A stretch of 19,905 bases of DNA from Bacillota bacterium (lineage in GTDB: Bacteria > Bacillota > Bacilli > Paenibacillales > Paenibacillaceae). Position 1 is the first letter of the stretch, and each line of letters starts with the position of its first letter. Positions 7,316 through 14,004 of this stretch are shown here, in pieces. The stretch lies in contig JAEZCJ010000162.1 in NCBI GenBank assembly GCA_023433615.1, positions 1-19,905 of the forward strand, read 5' to 3'. Made by a program: the position numbers and the translations under genes. The notes under the pieces are model-generated. The model ran no database searches, was not told where the DNA came from, and was given only the letters and a program-made list of their open reading frames with translations.

Positions 7316-8254
7316 GTGGCGAAATCTGTTAAGGTATCCGATCTCATACGGCAGTTCCAGTTAGAGATCGTCAGCGGAGAAGACGGACTTAAGCGCGGCA
7401 TTGCGGTGGACGACCTGTATCGTCCCGGACTTGAGATGGCGGGGTACTTCAACTACCACCCGACCGAGCGCGTCCAAATACTGGGTCGCACAGAGCTTGC
7501 ATTCTTCGAGACGCTAGACAGCGAAGAGCGCCGGGAGCGAATGGAGAGACTGTGCGACGGCGCAACGCCTTGCATCATCGTGACGCGAGGACTGGAGGCG
7601 CCGAAGGAATTGATCGACATGGCTGCGGTGAGGCAGATTCCGATTCTGCGGAGCTCATCAGGCACGACCTACCTCATCAGCCGCATCACCAGCTTCCTGG
7701 AGCAGAAGCTGGCGCCGACCGCTACGATTCATGGCGTATTGGTCGATGTGTACGGAATCGGCATGCTCATTACCGGCTCCAGCGGCATCGGGAAGAGCGA
7801 GACGGCGCTTGAGCTCGTGAAGCGCGGTCACCGTCTTGTAGCGGACGATGCAGTCGAGATCAAGCAGACGGCAGACGGGCAGTTGACAGGCTCGGCGCCG
7901 GAGCTCATCCGATACTTGCTCGAAATACGCGGACTGGGCATCATTAACGTCATGACGCTGTTCGGCGCAGGGGCAATCCGAACGCAGAAACGGATCGCAG
8001 TCGTCATTAAGCTCGAGAACTGGCAGCAGGAGAAGCAATATGACCGTCTCGGACTCGACGAAGAGACGACGCGCATCATCGACACGGATGTGCCGCTCGT
8101 CACCGTGCCTGTCCGTCCCGGACGGAACTTGGCGGTCATCATCGAGGTCGCGGCGATGAACTATCGCCTGAAGCGCATGGGCTATAATGCGGCGCTGCAA
8201 TTCACGAATAAGCTGACCGAGACAATCTCGGACGATATGGACGACTACGAATAA
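7316..8254 (+). CDS. hprK: HPr kinase/phosphorylase
   Basis: The bifunctional cytoplasmic enzyme that phosphorylates Ser46 of HPr (and Crh) and removes the phosphate, setting CcpA-dependent carbon catabolite repression in Bacillota. At 312 aa it matches the family length. Visible signatures are the P-loop GSSGIGKS (154-161), the acidic pair VADDAV (175-180), the family signature LEIRGLGIINV (202-212) and the C-terminal VRPGRNLA loop (266-273) used in the phosphorylase reaction. It starts at GTG 7316 with a run of five G about 8 nt upstream. It heads the operon with lgt 14 nt downstream, the arrangement known from B. subtilis. The call is certain. Confidence 0.97.
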   Translation: MAKSVKVSDLIRQFQLEIVSGEDGLKRGIAVDDLYRPGLEMAGYFNYHPTERVQILGRTELAFFETLDSEERRERMERLCDGATPCIIVTRGLEAPKELIDMAAVRQIPILRSSSGTTYLISRITSFLEQKLAPTATIHGVLVDVYGIGMLITGSSGIGKSETALELVKRGHRLVADDAVEIKQTADGQLTGSAPELIRYLLEIRGLGIINVMTLFGAGAIRTQKRIAVVIKLENWQQEKQYDRLGLDEETTRIIDTDVPLVTVPVRPGRNLAVIIEVAAMNYRLKRMGYNAALQFTNKLTETISDDMDDYE

Positions 8255-8268
8255 GAAGGGGCGAAATC

Positions 8269-9366
8269 ATGGCGGGGAGTAATTTGCTAATCGATCCGGT
8301 CCTGTTGTCGCTCGGACCGATCAACTTGACGTGGTACGGCACCATCCTAGGCTTAGGCGCGCTGGCAGGCTTGCTGCTGGCGATTCGGGAGGGCAAGCGC
8401 TTCGGGCTGCCGGCCGACTTCTTCATGGACCTGCTGCTCTTCGGCGTGCCGTCGGCAATCATTGCCGCGCGGATCTATTACGTCGCTTTCATGTGGGACG
8501 AATACAAGGGCGATCCCATCAAGATCTTCGCGATCTGGGAGGGCGGCATCGCGATCTACGGCGCGCTCATAGGCGCGATTATATGCGGTGTCTTCTACAT
8601 ACGTTCCAAAGGGTATTCCTTCTGGCGCGTGGCGGACATATGCGCGCCGTCGCTCATCATCGGACAGATTATCGGACGTTGGGGCAACTTCGTCAATCAG
8701 GAAGCCTACGGCGGTCCTGTCGAGGAAAGTTTCTTGCGCAACACGCTGCATATCCCGGACTTCATCGTGAACCAGATGAACGTGGCGGGCACGTTCCATC
8801 ATCCGACGTTCTTGTATGAATCGCTATGGAATGTCGTCGGCATCATCCTCCTCTTCATCCTTCGCCGCCAATCGTTCATGCGTTCCGGCGAAATATTGAT
8901 CTCCTACTTCATCTGGTATTCGATCGGCCGCTTCTTCGTCGAAGGACTGCGTACGGACAGCTTGGCATTCCAAGGTCCGGCCTGGCTGGAATCGCTCGTG
9001 GACGGCTTGTGGTCGCCGATGACGGCGGTTTTCGAGGCGGGCTATCTGAACCCGGCGTACGGGAACATCCGGATCTCGCAGCTTGTCGCGATTCTATTAG
9101 TCGCAGCAGGCATTGCGCTATGGGTGTACCGCCGATACAGCGGAGCGGCGAGCGAGCGATACGTCGATCCAATCATTAACTTCAAGACGGGTCTTCCGGC
9201 GGGCGTCGCGGCAGACACGCAAGAAACAGACAACGCGCGGATCTCGGCCATCGATGCGATTCCGCTCGTCACGCCGACCGTCGCGGAGTCCGCTCACAAG
9301 GAACCAGCCGATCCGAATCAGAAAGGAAAGACGAATGACACAGACAATCAAGACGATCCTGTTTGA
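8269..9366 (+). CDS. lgt: Prolipoprotein diacylglyceryl transferase, with hydrophilic C-terminal extension
   Basis: Lgt moves diacylglycerol from phosphatidylglycerol to the lipobox cysteine of prolipoproteins in the cytoplasmic membrane. The signature GRWGNFVNQEAYG (136-148) is intact, with IAIYGALIG (95-103) at the position of the E. coli HGGL motif (Tyr in place of His, common in Gram-positives). About seven membrane segments end near residue 290. The remaining ~70 residues, rich in Asp, Thr, Ala, Lys and Glu, form a soluble tail; the protein is 365 aa, longer than the ~270-aa B. subtilis enzyme. The ribosome site is AAGGGG before ATG 8269. The tail's coding region overlaps the ppaX start by 32 nt. 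Confidence 0.96.
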   Translation: MAGSNLLIDPVLLSLGPINLTWYGTILGLGALAGLLLAIREGKRFGLPADFFMDLLLFGVPSAIIAARIYYVAFMWDEYKGDPIKIFAIWEGGIAIYGALIGAIICGVFYIRSKGYSFWRVADICAPSLIIGQIIGRWGNFVNQEAYGGPVEESFLRNTLHIPDFIVNQMNVAGTFHHPTFLYESLWNVVGIILLFILRRQSFMRSGEILISYFIWYSIGRFFVEGLRTDSLAFQGPAWLESLVDGLWSPMTAVFEAGYLNPAYGNIRISQLVAILLVAAGIALWVYRRYSGAASERYVDPIINFKTGLPAGVAADTQETDNARISAIDAIPLVTPTVAESAHKEPADPNQKGKTNDTDNQDDPV

Positions 9367-10006
9367 TCTCGACGGCACGATCCTGGACACGAATGAGCTC
9401 ATTATCGAATCGTTCCTTCACGCGTTGAAGGGACACGTGGCACCTGACTTCAGCAGAGACCATATCATTCCGAAGATGGGCACCCCGTTGAATGAGCAAC
9501 TGCGGGAATTCTCTGGCTTGGAGGACGTGACGCCGCTCGTGGCCGCTTACCGCGAGGTTAACCTCGGCCGGCATGACGAGCTCGTCCGCGAGTTTCCTTA
9601 TGTCGCAGAGGTACTGGGGAATCTGCGTCAGAGCGGTATCCGTCTCGGCGTCGTCACGACGAAGATCCGGCTAACGACGGAGAAGGGGCTCAAGTATGTC
9701 GGCATCTACGATTATATGGATGCCATCGTGACGATCGACGACGTGACGAATCCGAAGCCGCATCCGGAGCCGGTGCTGCGGGCACTGGAGCAGCTTGGCG
9801 CCAAGCCGGAAGAGACGCTGATGGTCGGCGACAGCACGGTCGATATCGCTTCCGCGAATGCGGCCGGAACGGTGTCCGTCGGCGTCGCATGGTCGCTCAA
9901 AGGGGAAGCGAAGCTGCGGGAGGCCGGCGCGCGGCATATCATCCACGACATGAGGGATCTATACGATCTTGTAGGATTGGGGCGGGAGTCATTTGCGGAA
10001 CGTTGA
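9335..10006 (+). CDS. ppaX: Pyrophosphatase PpaX (HAD family)
   Basis: A 223-aa HAD hydrolase. In B. subtilis PpaX hydrolyses pyrophosphate released by the HPr-Ser46-P phosphorolysis reaction of HprK, and the gene lies in the same operon. HAD motifs are complete: FDLDGTILDT (10-19, nucleophile D11), VTTK (107-110, T108), NPKPHP (139-144, K141) and GDSTVD (165-170). ATG 9335 has AAAGGAAAG upstream and yields the expected length; longer forms of this frame run inside lgt and are rejected. It starts inside the lgt tail and overlaps the next gene by 14 nt, indicating a polycistronic message. B. subtilis has yvoD between lgt and ppaX; it is absent here. Confidence 0.93.
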   Translation: MTQTIKTILFDLDGTILDTNELIIESFLHALKGHVAPDFSRDHIIPKMGTPLNEQLREFSGLEDVTPLVAAYREVNLGRHDELVREFPYVAEVLGNLRQSGIRLGVVTTKIRLTTEKGLKYVGIYDYMDAIVTIDDVTNPKPHPEPVLRALEQLGAKPEETLMVGDSTVDIASANAAGTVSVGVAWSLKGEAKLREAGARHIIHDMRDLYDLVGLGRESFAER

Positions 10007-10487
10007 GCGATACCCGGTCGATGGACCGAATGCGCTGTGGCAAATGTACCGAACGGTAAGCCGCTTCAAAGCGGTGCGCAATTTTATTTTCATTCAACTG
10101 GCACGATACTGTCCTTCGCTGCCGGTGAAGAATGCGATATACCGCCATGTGCTGGGCATGAAGGTCGGGAAAGAAACGGCCTTCGCGCTGATGGTGATGG
10201 TGGACGTGTTCTTCCCGGAGCGAATCGAGGTCGGCGACAATACGATCATCGGCTACAACACGACGATTCTCACGCATGAGTATCTGATTAAGGAATATCG
10301 GCTCGGCCATGTGCGCATCGGCAGCACGGTCATGATCGGCGCGAATACGACGATACTGCCCGGTGTCACCATTGGCGATGGCGCGGTCATCGCGGCAGGC
10401 TCGGTCGTCCATAAGGATGTGGCGCCGGGTGCATTCGTCGGCGGCAATCCGCTGCGGGAACTAGGCACGAAGAATAGCCAGGACTGA
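9993..10487 (+). CDS. YvoF-like hexapeptide-repeat acyltransferase
   Basis: A 164-aa left-handed beta-helix acyltransferase, resembling YvoF of B. subtilis, which holds the same place after ppaX. Hexapeptide repeats run from about residue 75: IEVGDNTIIGYNTTI, HVRIGSTVMIGANTTI, LPGVTIGDGAVIAAGSVV, then the cap GAFVGGNP (148-155). The family usually acetylates small acceptors, often sugars; the substrate of YvoF is not known to me. The start is a TTG at 9993, supported by the conserved N-terminal pattern R-x3-R-x-P-V-x-G of YvoF and by GGGAG 4 nt upstream (a little close). It overlaps the ppaX end by 14 nt. Its stop codon lies inside the terminator stem. Confidence 0.88.
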   Translation: MRNVERYPVDGPNALWQMYRTVSRFKAVRNFIFIQLARYCPSLPVKNAIYRHVLGMKVGKETAFALMVMVDVFFPERIEVGDNTIIGYNTTILTHEYLIKEYRLGHVRIGSTVMIGANTTILPGVTIGDGAVIAAGSVVHKDVAPGAFVGGNPLRELGTKNSQD

Positions 10488-10538
10488 ACAAAGAGAGACG
10501 TCTTGTCCTTAGAGGGACAAGACGTCTCTCTTTGTTCA
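10485..10538. terminator. Terminator of the hprK operon (24-bp perfect hairpin)
   Basis: Perfect 24-bp arms (10485-10508 and 10515-10538) enclose a TTAGAG loop. The 3' arm contains CTCTCTTTGTT, a partial T tract. The stem starts at the TGA of the yvoF-like gene. Its perfect symmetry means it could also block transcription in the other direction. Confidence 0.82.
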
Positions 10539-10550
10539 TTGCGTCAGCCA

Positions 10551-10602
10551 TTGACGATGACATCCAACTGTAGTATAACAGTAGTTATATAACAAGTGTT
10601 AT
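10551..10602 (+). promoter_or_regulatory. TetR-gene promoter with two overlapping operator palindromes
   Basis: TTGACG (10551-10556) and TATAAC (10574-10579) lie exactly 17 nt apart and each match sigma-A boxes at 5 of 6. Palindrome 1 is TATAACAGTAGTTATA (10574-10589), 6-bp arms covering the -10. Palindrome 2 is ATAACAAGTGTTAT (10589-10602), 6-bp arms around the expected start site. They share base 10589, and TATAACA is also directly repeated at 14-bp spacing. This is the geometry of an autoregulated TetR repressor; binding itself is inference. Confidence 0.7.
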
Positions 10603-10628
10603 TATATATTCGAAAGGGGGATGACTCG

Positions 10629-11216
10629 ATGCCGCCGAAGGCAGAGCTGACGCGAGAGAAAATTCTGAATGCCGCATTTGAGCTCGTTCGAGAGGAAGGG
10701 CTCGAGGCGATGACGACGCGCAGAATCGCGCAGCGCCTGCAGTGTTCAACCCAACCGATCTACAGCGCATGCGGCAATATGGAGCAGATTCGAGAGGCCG
10801 TGCTGGCAAGGGCGGGCGAATGCGCAAGGGACTACATGATCGGGTATCGGGATGACCGCTACACAGGTGCGCTTAAGCTTGCGCTCGGATTCATGCGGTT
10901 TGCCCAAGTGGAGAGGCCGCTGTTCCGCGCGCTCTATCTGTCGGGATACCTCCAGTATGACCCGAACACGGACTTGATGCTCGGAGAGAAGCTTCTGGGC
11001 GAGGGCACGGATGCCGGGTTTTTCCGTCAAGGCAGCCGCATTCATAGACTGACGGTTGAACAGCGCAGGCAGCTCTATAAGAAGCTGTCGATCTACCTCA
11101 TCGGGATCGGTACGATGCTGAATACGAATGCCATGAAGCTGGAGATGCAAGAGGCAGCCGCCATGGTGACTGAGATGTACGAGATGCTGCTTGCGAAGGA
11201 GGGCATTGGCAGATGA
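10629..11216 (+). CDS. TetR/AcrR-family transcriptional regulator
   Basis: A 195-aa one-domain-pair regulator. The N-terminal TetR helix-turn-helix reads REKILNAAFELVREEGLEAM then TTRRIAQRLQCSTQPIYSAC (about residues 9-48). The C-terminal ligand domain is not of a type I recognise. ATG 10629 is set by AAAGGGGG 8 nt upstream; an upstream start at 10596 would lie inside the operator. The stop overlaps the next start by 4 nt (ATGA), so it is co-translated with the kinase-like gene. Two palindromes over its own promoter suggest it represses the two-gene operon until a ligand arrives. Confidence 0.88.
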   Translation: MPPKAELTREKILNAAFELVREEGLEAMTTRRIAQRLQCSTQPIYSACGNMEQIREAVLARAGECARDYMIGYRDDRYTGALKLALGFMRFAQVERPLFRALYLSGYLQYDPNTDLMLGEKLLGEGTDAGFFRQGSRIHRLTVEQRRQLYKKLSIYLIGIGTMLNTNAMKLEMQEAAAMVTEMYEMLLAKEGIGR

Positions 11217-12121
11217 GGGAGATCGGGTGGCTAGAAGGTGGCACAGCGGCGGATAGAGCGCTTGGGCGCAAAATCGGCGAAGGCGGATGCGCGGAAGTGT
11301 TCGAGTGGATGGATGAGAGCAAGGTCATCAAATTGGCGAAGAGCAATACGAGCACGGATGACTTATTCCTCGAGTTAAGCAACAACCAAGCGGTCTGGGA
11401 GCAAGGCATTCCGGTGCCGCGGTCTTATGGGCTGGTGGATGTCGCCGGCCGGCCAGGCGCCGTATTCGAGCGCATCGTCGGGGAATCGATGATGGAGCGA
11501 TTCATTGCGAAGCTCATGCAGCCTACAGGGCAGGCTTCGCCGAAGGGCGGCGCATGGGAGTGGGATCCTGCCATGCGCGCCGATATTGCGAAGATGGCGG
11601 AGCTGATGCACAGCATCCACCAGCATACGGTTCCGGGATTGCCGTCGCAGCAGGATGAGATGGCGCACAGGATTCGGCAGGGGGATTACTTGAGCGATGG
11701 CGAGAAGGAGACGGTTATCGAGAGGCTGAAGCAGCTGCCGCAGAAGCAGCAGCTATGCCACGGCGACTTGAATCCCGGCAATATCATCATTCGGGATGGC
11801 GATTACGTGGTCATCGATTGGATGAACGCGACAAGCGGTACGCCTGAGGCAGACATTGCCGAATATATCGTCATGATCCGATACGGGGTGCTGCCTCCCG
11901 AGCTGCCGGATGCGGCAATCGCTGTATTCGATGCTGTCCGGGAACCGTTCATCCGGTTGTTCATGGAAGTCTATACGCGGATTTCCGGTGTGGCCTATGC
12001 GGATATCGAGCCGTGGATCGTTCCCGTTGCAGCCCGCAAGCTGAGCACGGGCGCGATCAGCGAGAGGGAGAAGCAGCTTCTCGTGACGGAGATCAGAAGG
12101 CAGATCGGAACAGCACGATAG
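11213..12121 (+). CDS. Aminoglycoside-phosphotransferase-fold (APH) kinase
   Basis: A 302-aa protein of the APH/choline-kinase fold. A glycine-rich loop GEGGCAEVFEW (22-32) is followed by VIKLAK (38-43, candidate ATP-binding lysine K40 or K43). The catalytic loop is CHGDLNPGN (182-190, Asp185) and the metal-binding DFG equivalent is VIDWMNA (200-206, Asp202). The active site looks complete. The substrate cannot be deduced: relatives phosphorylate aminoglycosides, choline, sugars or macrolides. It is translationally coupled to the TetR gene, so its expression is probably ligand-induced, a pattern that fits detoxification of a small molecule. Drug resistance is possible but not shown. Confidence 0.85.
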   Translation: MREIGWLEGGTAADRALGRKIGEGGCAEVFEWMDESKVIKLAKSNTSTDDLFLELSNNQAVWEQGIPVPRSYGLVDVAGRPGAVFERIVGESMMERFIAKLMQPTGQASPKGGAWEWDPAMRADIAKMAELMHSIHQHTVPGLPSQQDEMAHRIRQGDYLSDGEKETVIERLKQLPQKQQLCHGDLNPGNIIIRDGDYVVIDWMNATSGTPEADIAEYIVMIRYGVLPPELPDAAIAVFDAVREPFIRLFMEVYTRISGVAYADIEPWIVPVAARKLSTGAISEREKQLLVTEIRRQIGTAR

Positions 12122-12131
12122 CGAATGTTAC

Positions 12132-12175
12132 GGGAGACGGACAAGTTCGGGACAAGGCTGGACATAACGTCTCCC
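12132..12175 (+). terminator. Weak hairpin after the kinase gene
   Basis: GGGAGACG (12132-12139) and CGTCTCCC (12168-12175) pair perfectly over a 28-nt loop, 10 nt after the stop of the kinase-like gene. There is no T tract (TTGCG follows), so termination is doubtful; it may only stabilise the message end. Confidence 0.35.
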
Positions 12176-12191
12176 TTGCGCTATTCTTATA

Positions 12192-12221
12192 CCTAGATAA
12201 TCGATGTATAGATTAACTAGG
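12192..12221 (+). promoter_or_regulatory. 30-bp palindromic operator before the PadR gene
   Basis: Outer arms CCTAG/CTAGG and inner arms TAATC/GATTA are symmetric about one centre; 12 of 15 base pairs match across the dyad. The site ends 4 nt before the AGGGAGG ribosome site, where a PadR repressor would be expected to act on its own gene. GATAAT (12196-12201) inside the left half could be the -10 box, although no good -35 is visible. The structure is seen; PadR binding is inference. Confidence 0.6.
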
Positions 12222-12240
12222 CATAGGGAGGTGCATGCGC

Positions 12241-12573
12241 ATGGCGATTAACAAGGAGCTGCTCAAGGGAAGCACGGTCATCTTGGTACTGACGCTGCTG
12301 GATCACAGAGATATGTACGGTTACGAGATCGTGAAGGAGCTGGGACGGCAATCGGACGGCGTGTTCGACTTGAAGGAGGGAACGCTGTATCCGATTCTGC
12401 ACACGCTGGAAGGCGAGCAGTGGGTCCATGCCTATTGGCAGGAGCATGACGGCCGCAAGCGCAAGTACTACCGGATAACGGAGGACGGACGCAGAAGGCT
12501 GAAGGAGAAAAAGGCCGAGTGGGTGCTGTTCCGGACAGCCGTGGACGGCGTGATCGGGGAGGGCGGACGATGA
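12241..12573 (+). CDS. PadR-family transcriptional regulator
   Basis: A 110-aa winged-helix protein with the standard PadR opening MAINKELLKGSTVILVL (1-17), then LLDHRDMYGYEIVKEL (19-34), FDLKEGTLYPILHTLE (42-57) and the wing GRKRKYYRIT (71-80). It is the small PadR-s type, short of the longer C-terminal dimer domain. ATG 12241 is preferred over ATG 12235 because AGGGAGG then sits 9 nt away rather than 3. Its stop overlaps the next start by 4 nt (ATGA). PadR genes in Bacillota often control the membrane protein next door that carries a helical prefix domain, and that is the arrangement here. Confidence 0.92.
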   Translation: MAINKELLKGSTVILVLTLLDHRDMYGYEIVKELGRQSDGVFDLKEGTLYPILHTLEGEQWVHAYWQEHDGRKRKYYRITEDGRRRLKEKKAEWVLFRTAVDGVIGEGGR

Positions 12574-13901
12574 AGGCTAGTGGCGGGGAGATTATTGCGG
12601 GGAGAGAGCTGGAGACGTTCCTGAACGAGGTGTGCGGGTCGATCCGGGCGAAGGAGGTTCACGCCGACATTCGGGAAGAGCTGGTCGCCCACGTCGAGGA
12701 ATTGCGGCAAGCTCGAATCGAGCAAGGCATGTCCGAGGAAGAGGCGCTGCGCGAGGCGATCAAGGCAATGGGCGAACCGGCGGCTATCGGGCGGGGCCTG
12801 GATGCGGCGCATCGGCCGAAGGTGCACTGGGGCATGCTGGCAGTGGTCGGCGGCATGATCGTCGTGGGCATACTGGCGATGATGAACGTGCAGGCAATGC
12901 TGGGCGAACGAATGCCGGACATGGCTTTCTTGGAGCGGAAGCTCTTCTTCATTGCCATGGGGGTACTGGCAATGGCGGGATTGTGGCTGTTCGATTATCG
13001 CTGGCTGAAGCGCTGGTCGGAGTTGCTGCACGGGGGCTCGATCGCGCTCATGCTGGTACTGCCTTCTATCGGGCTGCAGGTGAACGGCCGCACGATGTAT
13101 CTGGCCGTCGGTTCTATCGGCATCGACATCACTACGGTTGCCTTAGTGGGGATGATCGCGGGACTGGCCGGCATGAAGCCGCTGCGGGAGTGGACACCGG
13201 GCAGAGGCGCTGTCTTGCTCGCCTATCGGCTGTTCCTGCCGCTCGCGTTGTTCGTGCTCGTGCCCGTGCTCGTCAATGCGGTCATCTATGCGCTGGTGTT
13301 CGGATCGCAGCTATGGCTGACGCGCAAGAGCAATAAGCAACTGCTTGCCGTACTTGGGGCATGCTTGGTGCCGGTCGGCATGCTGCTGCCTGCCATGCTG
13401 GGAGGACCGCAAGGCGAGTATCGCTATCATCGGCTCACAGGCTTCTTGCGGCTCGATGATCCCAATGGGTTCGACTACACCTTAATGCAATCGCTGGAGG
13501 CGATCCGTTCCGCGGGTTGGTTCGGGCAGGGCTATGCCGCGTGGCATAACACGCTTCCCTACATCTACAGCGACTATTGGTTACCCTACTTCATCTACTG
13601 CTTCGGCTGGCTCGCGGGTATCGGCTTTGCCGCGTTAACCGCGCTGTTCATCGGCATGATCGCGAGTACGGCGACGCTGGTGCGAGACCCGTTCGGAAAG
13701 CGCCTCGCGGCGGCAATCTGCGTCTGGTTATCGGTGCAGTACGTCATGCCGTTCCTGATGGCGCTCGGCTGGGCGCCTTATGTCGGGGTACAGCTTCCGA
13801 TCGTCAGCCACAGCGGGATGCATACGGTGCTGCAGCTTGCGATGATCGGATTGCTGCTGAGCGCTTACCGCCGGAGGATGATGATCCGGACGCAATCGTA
13901 A
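12570..13901 (+). CDS. Divergent SEDS (FtsW/RodA/SpoVE-like) membrane protein with N-terminal prefix domain
   Basis: A 443-aa protein in two parts. Residues ~12-80 form a soluble helical prefix (FLNEVCGSIRAKEVHADIREEL, LVAHVEELRQ, GMSEEEALREAIKAMGEP) of the HAAS/permease-prefix kind. Residues ~86-435 hold about ten membrane helices resembling SEDS glycosyltransferases, which polymerise lipid II in rod-shape, division or sporulation. SEDS landmarks are weak: NGRTMYLAVG (172-181) lacks the following QPSE; FDYTLMQSLEAIRSAGWFGQ (301-320) matches the QSL-AIGSGG-FG region; the PExHTDFIF motif is replaced by PYIYSDYW (330-337), which may keep the key Asp as D335; LPIVSHSGMH (409-418) replaces LPFVSYGGTS. 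ATG 12570 overlaps the PadR stop (ATGA). Polymerase activity is uncertain. Confidence 0.8.
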   Translation: MKASGGEIIAGRELETFLNEVCGSIRAKEVHADIREELVAHVEELRQARIEQGMSEEEALREAIKAMGEPAAIGRGLDAAHRPKVHWGMLAVVGGMIVVGILAMMNVQAMLGERMPDMAFLERKLFFIAMGVLAMAGLWLFDYRWLKRWSELLHGGSIALMLVLPSIGLQVNGRTMYLAVGSIGIDITTVALVGMIAGLAGMKPLREWTPGRGAVLLAYRLFLPLALFVLVPVLVNAVIYALVFGSQLWLTRKSNKQLLAVLGACLVPVGMLLPAMLGGPQGEYRYHRLTGFLRLDDPNGFDYTLMQSLEAIRSAGWFGQGYAAWHNTLPYIYSDYWLPYFIYCFGWLAGIGFAALTALFIGMIASTATLVRDPFGKRLAAAICVWLSVQYVMPFLMALGWAPYVGVQLPIVSHSGMHTVLQLAMIGLLLSAYRRRMMIRTQS

Positions 13902-13930
13902 CGCCAGGAATAGAGAATTGCCGAATAGGA

Positions 13931-13958
13931 GAAACTTTCACCTTGTCCCCTGCGTCTA
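13931..13958 (+). promoter_or_regulatory. ECF-sigma-type promoter before the exported protein gene
   Basis: GAAACTTT (13931-13938) and CGTCTA (13953-13958) are separated so that AAC and CGTC are 17 nt apart. This matches Bacillales ECF (SigM/SigX/SigW class) promoters, with the GAAAC -35 and CGTC -10. No convincing sigma-A boxes are seen in the 100-bp gap. The likely start site is a few bases before the dyad at 13964-13978. Confidence 0.6.
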
Positions 13959-13963
13959 AGTAG

Positions 13964-13978
13964 TGTAAGCGCTTTACA
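13964..13978 (+). repeat. Near-palindrome at the expected transcription start
   Basis: TGTAAGCGCTTTACA is a dyad with TGTAA/TTACA ends and a GCGC centre but one extra T on the right side. It resembles a CcpA cre site with a 1-nt insertion, so it is not a proper cre. It may be an operator for another regulator or an early hairpin in the message. Confidence 0.4.
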
Positions 13979-14004
13979 TCCGGGAAGCAGGAAGGGGAGA
14001 GATG

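Noticed and set aside
12519..12569. Longer start for the SEDS-like gene
   Set aside because: The extension lies entirely within the PadR gene and lacks a ribosome site; the ATGA overlap at 12570 is the natural start.
13964..13978. CcpA cre site
   Set aside because: One extra base shifts the right half relative to the cre consensus; kept only as an unexplained dyad.
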